Assembly (NCBI GenBank): GCA_038250135.1
Contig: JBBSCP010000229.1
Coordinates: 1-7,737 of the forward strand
Source of the DNA: Falsiroseomonas sp038250135
GTDB taxonomy: Bacteria; Pseudomonadota; Alphaproteobacteria; Acetobacterales; Acetobacteraceae
Length of the DNA stretch: 7,737 bases
Reading direction: 5' to 3'
The position numbers and the translations under genes are program-made. A model generated the notes under the pieces. The model did not search any database, was not told where the DNA came from, and saw only the letters and a program-made list of their open reading frames with translations. Positions 7,231-7,737 of this stretch are shown here, one piece after another. Every line of letters begins with the position of its first letter. Within the stretch, counting starts at the first letter, position 1.

Positions 7231-7400
7231 ATGAGCGCGCTCAATTCGCCCGCCCTTCCCCTGGCCGCTCGGGCGCAGCCGAGCTGGCCTGACCGGCCGG
7301 TCCGGATCATCGTGCCGGTCGCCCCTGGCGGTAGCCTCGATATCCTCGGACGCGTCTTCGCGCGCCAGCCCACGGGGAGTCTCGGGCAGGCCGTGGTGGC
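7231..7400 (+). pseudogene. Bug/TctC-type substrate-binding protein gene, 5' part, cut by an insertion sequence
   Basis: Only the first 56 or so codons are present. The translation PALPLAARAQPSWPDRPVRI is followed by IVPVAPGGSLDILGRVF and SLGQAVV, the typical N-terminus of extracytoplasmic binding proteins of tripartite tricarboxylate transporters (Bug family, normally about 320 residues). These deliver carboxylates or related compounds to TctAB-type permeases from the periplasm. Where relatives continue with an ENRPGAGG-like motif, this sequence changes abruptly to IS DNA at about 7399-7401. The leader MSALNSPALPLAARAQ ends like a signal peptide cleavage region but lacks the basic n-region and most of the hydrophobic core, so the 5' end may also be damaged. 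GAGGG (7216-7220) ten bases before the ATG could serve as ribosome binding site. The remainder of the gene, if it persists, lies beyond the IS outside the window. Confidence 0.75.
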
Positions 7401-7453
7401 CTACAGCACCATCCGCTCACATGGAATCAATACGAGCGGGTTTCGTGCTGTAG
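7401..7453. repeat. Long inverted-repeat hairpin at the IS left end
   Basis: CTACAGCAC (7401-7409) and GTGCTGTAG (7445-7453) are perfect 9-base inverted repeats. Inside them, CCGCTC (7413-7418) pairs with GAGCGG (7434-7439), extended by an A-T and a G-T pair, leaving a 15-base loop (7419-7433) and a small asymmetric internal bulge. The outer arm starts exactly where the host gene homology ends, so the left arm may coincide with the IS terminus. TCTAC at 7465-7469 offers an alternative partner for GTAGA (7450-7454). Confidence 0.6.
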
Positions 7454-7507
7454 ATTCAATGGTTTCTACCAGCCTGTCGGACTTAACCGCGCCGCCTCGG
7501 CCAGTGT

Positions 7508-7513
7508 TAGAAT
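7508..7513 (+). promoter_or_regulatory. Possible -10 element for the transposase
   Basis: TAGAAT is one base off the TATAAT consensus and lies 44 bases before the transposase ATG, in the less GC-rich leader of the IS. The only -35-like sequence, TTAACC (7483-7488), is 19 bases upstream and poor. Weak call. Confidence 0.2.
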
Positions 7514-7557
7514 CCTGGGAAGTTGCTGCGCTTCGCCTCGTCCTGGATCCGTCCTGC

Positions 7558-7737
7558 ATGAGCAACTTCCGCCCCGTCGACCGCGACACCGGCTTCCTGA
7601 TGCCGCCATCGGTGGACGAATGGCTGCCACAGCGGCACCTGGCGCGCTTCGTGGTGGAGGTGATCGGCAGCCTCGACCTGCGCGCGATGATCGGCAGCTA
7701 TCGCGGCTCCGGGGAGGCGTCGTACCACCCGACCGTC
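7558..7737 (+). CDS. IS1182-family transposase, N-terminal part only
   Basis: Sixty codons are visible before the window ends. The start MSNFRPVDRDTGFLMPPSVD is followed by EWLPQRHLARFVVEVIGSLDL and SYRGSGEASYHP, the highly recognisable N-terminal domain (DUF772 type) of IS1182-family DDE transposases. The catalytic core lies outside the window, so intactness is unknown. The ATG at 7558 is the family start and has no good Shine-Dalgarno. The frame is open upstream all the way to the Bug/TctC start at 7231, so a fused reading frame exists across the junction. Other DDE families share the DUF772 domain, but this wording (PPSV..WLP..HLARFVVE) is most typical of IS1182. Confidence 0.85.
   Translation, partial: MSNFRPVDRDTGFLMPPSVDEWLPQRHLARFVVEVIGSLDLRAMIGSYRGSGEASYHPTV

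Larger units (their letters stand above)
7401..7737 (+). mobile_element. IS1182-family insertion sequence, left end and start of transposase
   Basis: The element is recognised from its transposase start at 7558 and from the sudden end of Bug-family homology at about 7398-7400. The left boundary is therefore an estimate, good to a few bases; the terminal inverted repeat cannot be confirmed because the right end is outside the window. The 157 bases ahead of the transposase are visibly less GC-rich than the host genes and contain a strong hairpin (7401-7453). The element lies in the same orientation as the gene it interrupts. Whether it is complete cannot be seen. Confidence 0.72.

Noticed and set aside
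7401..7728. Minus-strand frames of 62 and 73 codons within the IS end
   Set aside because: Antisense to the recognised transposase start and IS leader; no family resemblance.

Overview
This is a GC-rich (estimated in the high 60s % GC) bacterial chromosomal segment. It looks alphaproteobacterial, most probably Acetobacteraceae (a Roseomonas-like genus). That placement is an inference from protein style, gene order, and the presence of a Bug/TctC-type solute-binding gene; no marker gene fixes it.

Layout: positions 1-7142 carry a tightly packed run of seven minus-strand genes, read from high to low coordinates: an Lrp/AsnC regulator (6672-7142), rpe (5914-6600), a heparinase II/III-family protein (4256-5917), a GT4 glycosyltransferase (3138-4250), purH (1531-3105), rmuC (148-1506), and the first 50 codons of a CNT (NupC-type) nucleoside transporter that runs off the window at position 1. 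From rpe downwards every junction is either an ATGA overlap (rpe/heparinase, rmuC/nupC) or a gap of 5-32 bases, so rpe through nupC is very likely one operon. The regulator gene has its own strong ribosome binding site and a plausible promoter; it sits 71 bases ahead of rpe and may or may not be co-transcribed.

Functionally the run mixes central metabolism (pentose phosphate epimerase, last two steps of IMP synthesis), nucleoside uptake, genome maintenance (RmuC) and two polysaccharide-type proteins. Of the genes whose starts can be seen, the heparinase-like protein has no visible signal peptide, and the glycosyltransferase lies between it and purH.

Positions 7231-7737 are on the plus strand and are accessory. 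A tripartite-tricarboxylate-transporter substrate-binding (Bug/TctC) gene begins at 7231, divergent from the regulator, but its homology stops after about 56 codons. The left end of an IS1182-family insertion sequence follows at about 7401, and its transposase starts at 7558 and leaves the window. The disrupted gene and the transposase are in the same reading frame with no stop between them. The IS end also holds a strong hairpin.

I see no tRNA, rRNA or CRISPR array, and no stretch over 300 bases without a gene other than the IS boundary region described. I did not find a clearly new biological system; the most interesting points are the IS junction with its open reading frame and the GT4/heparinase pair inside a housekeeping operon.
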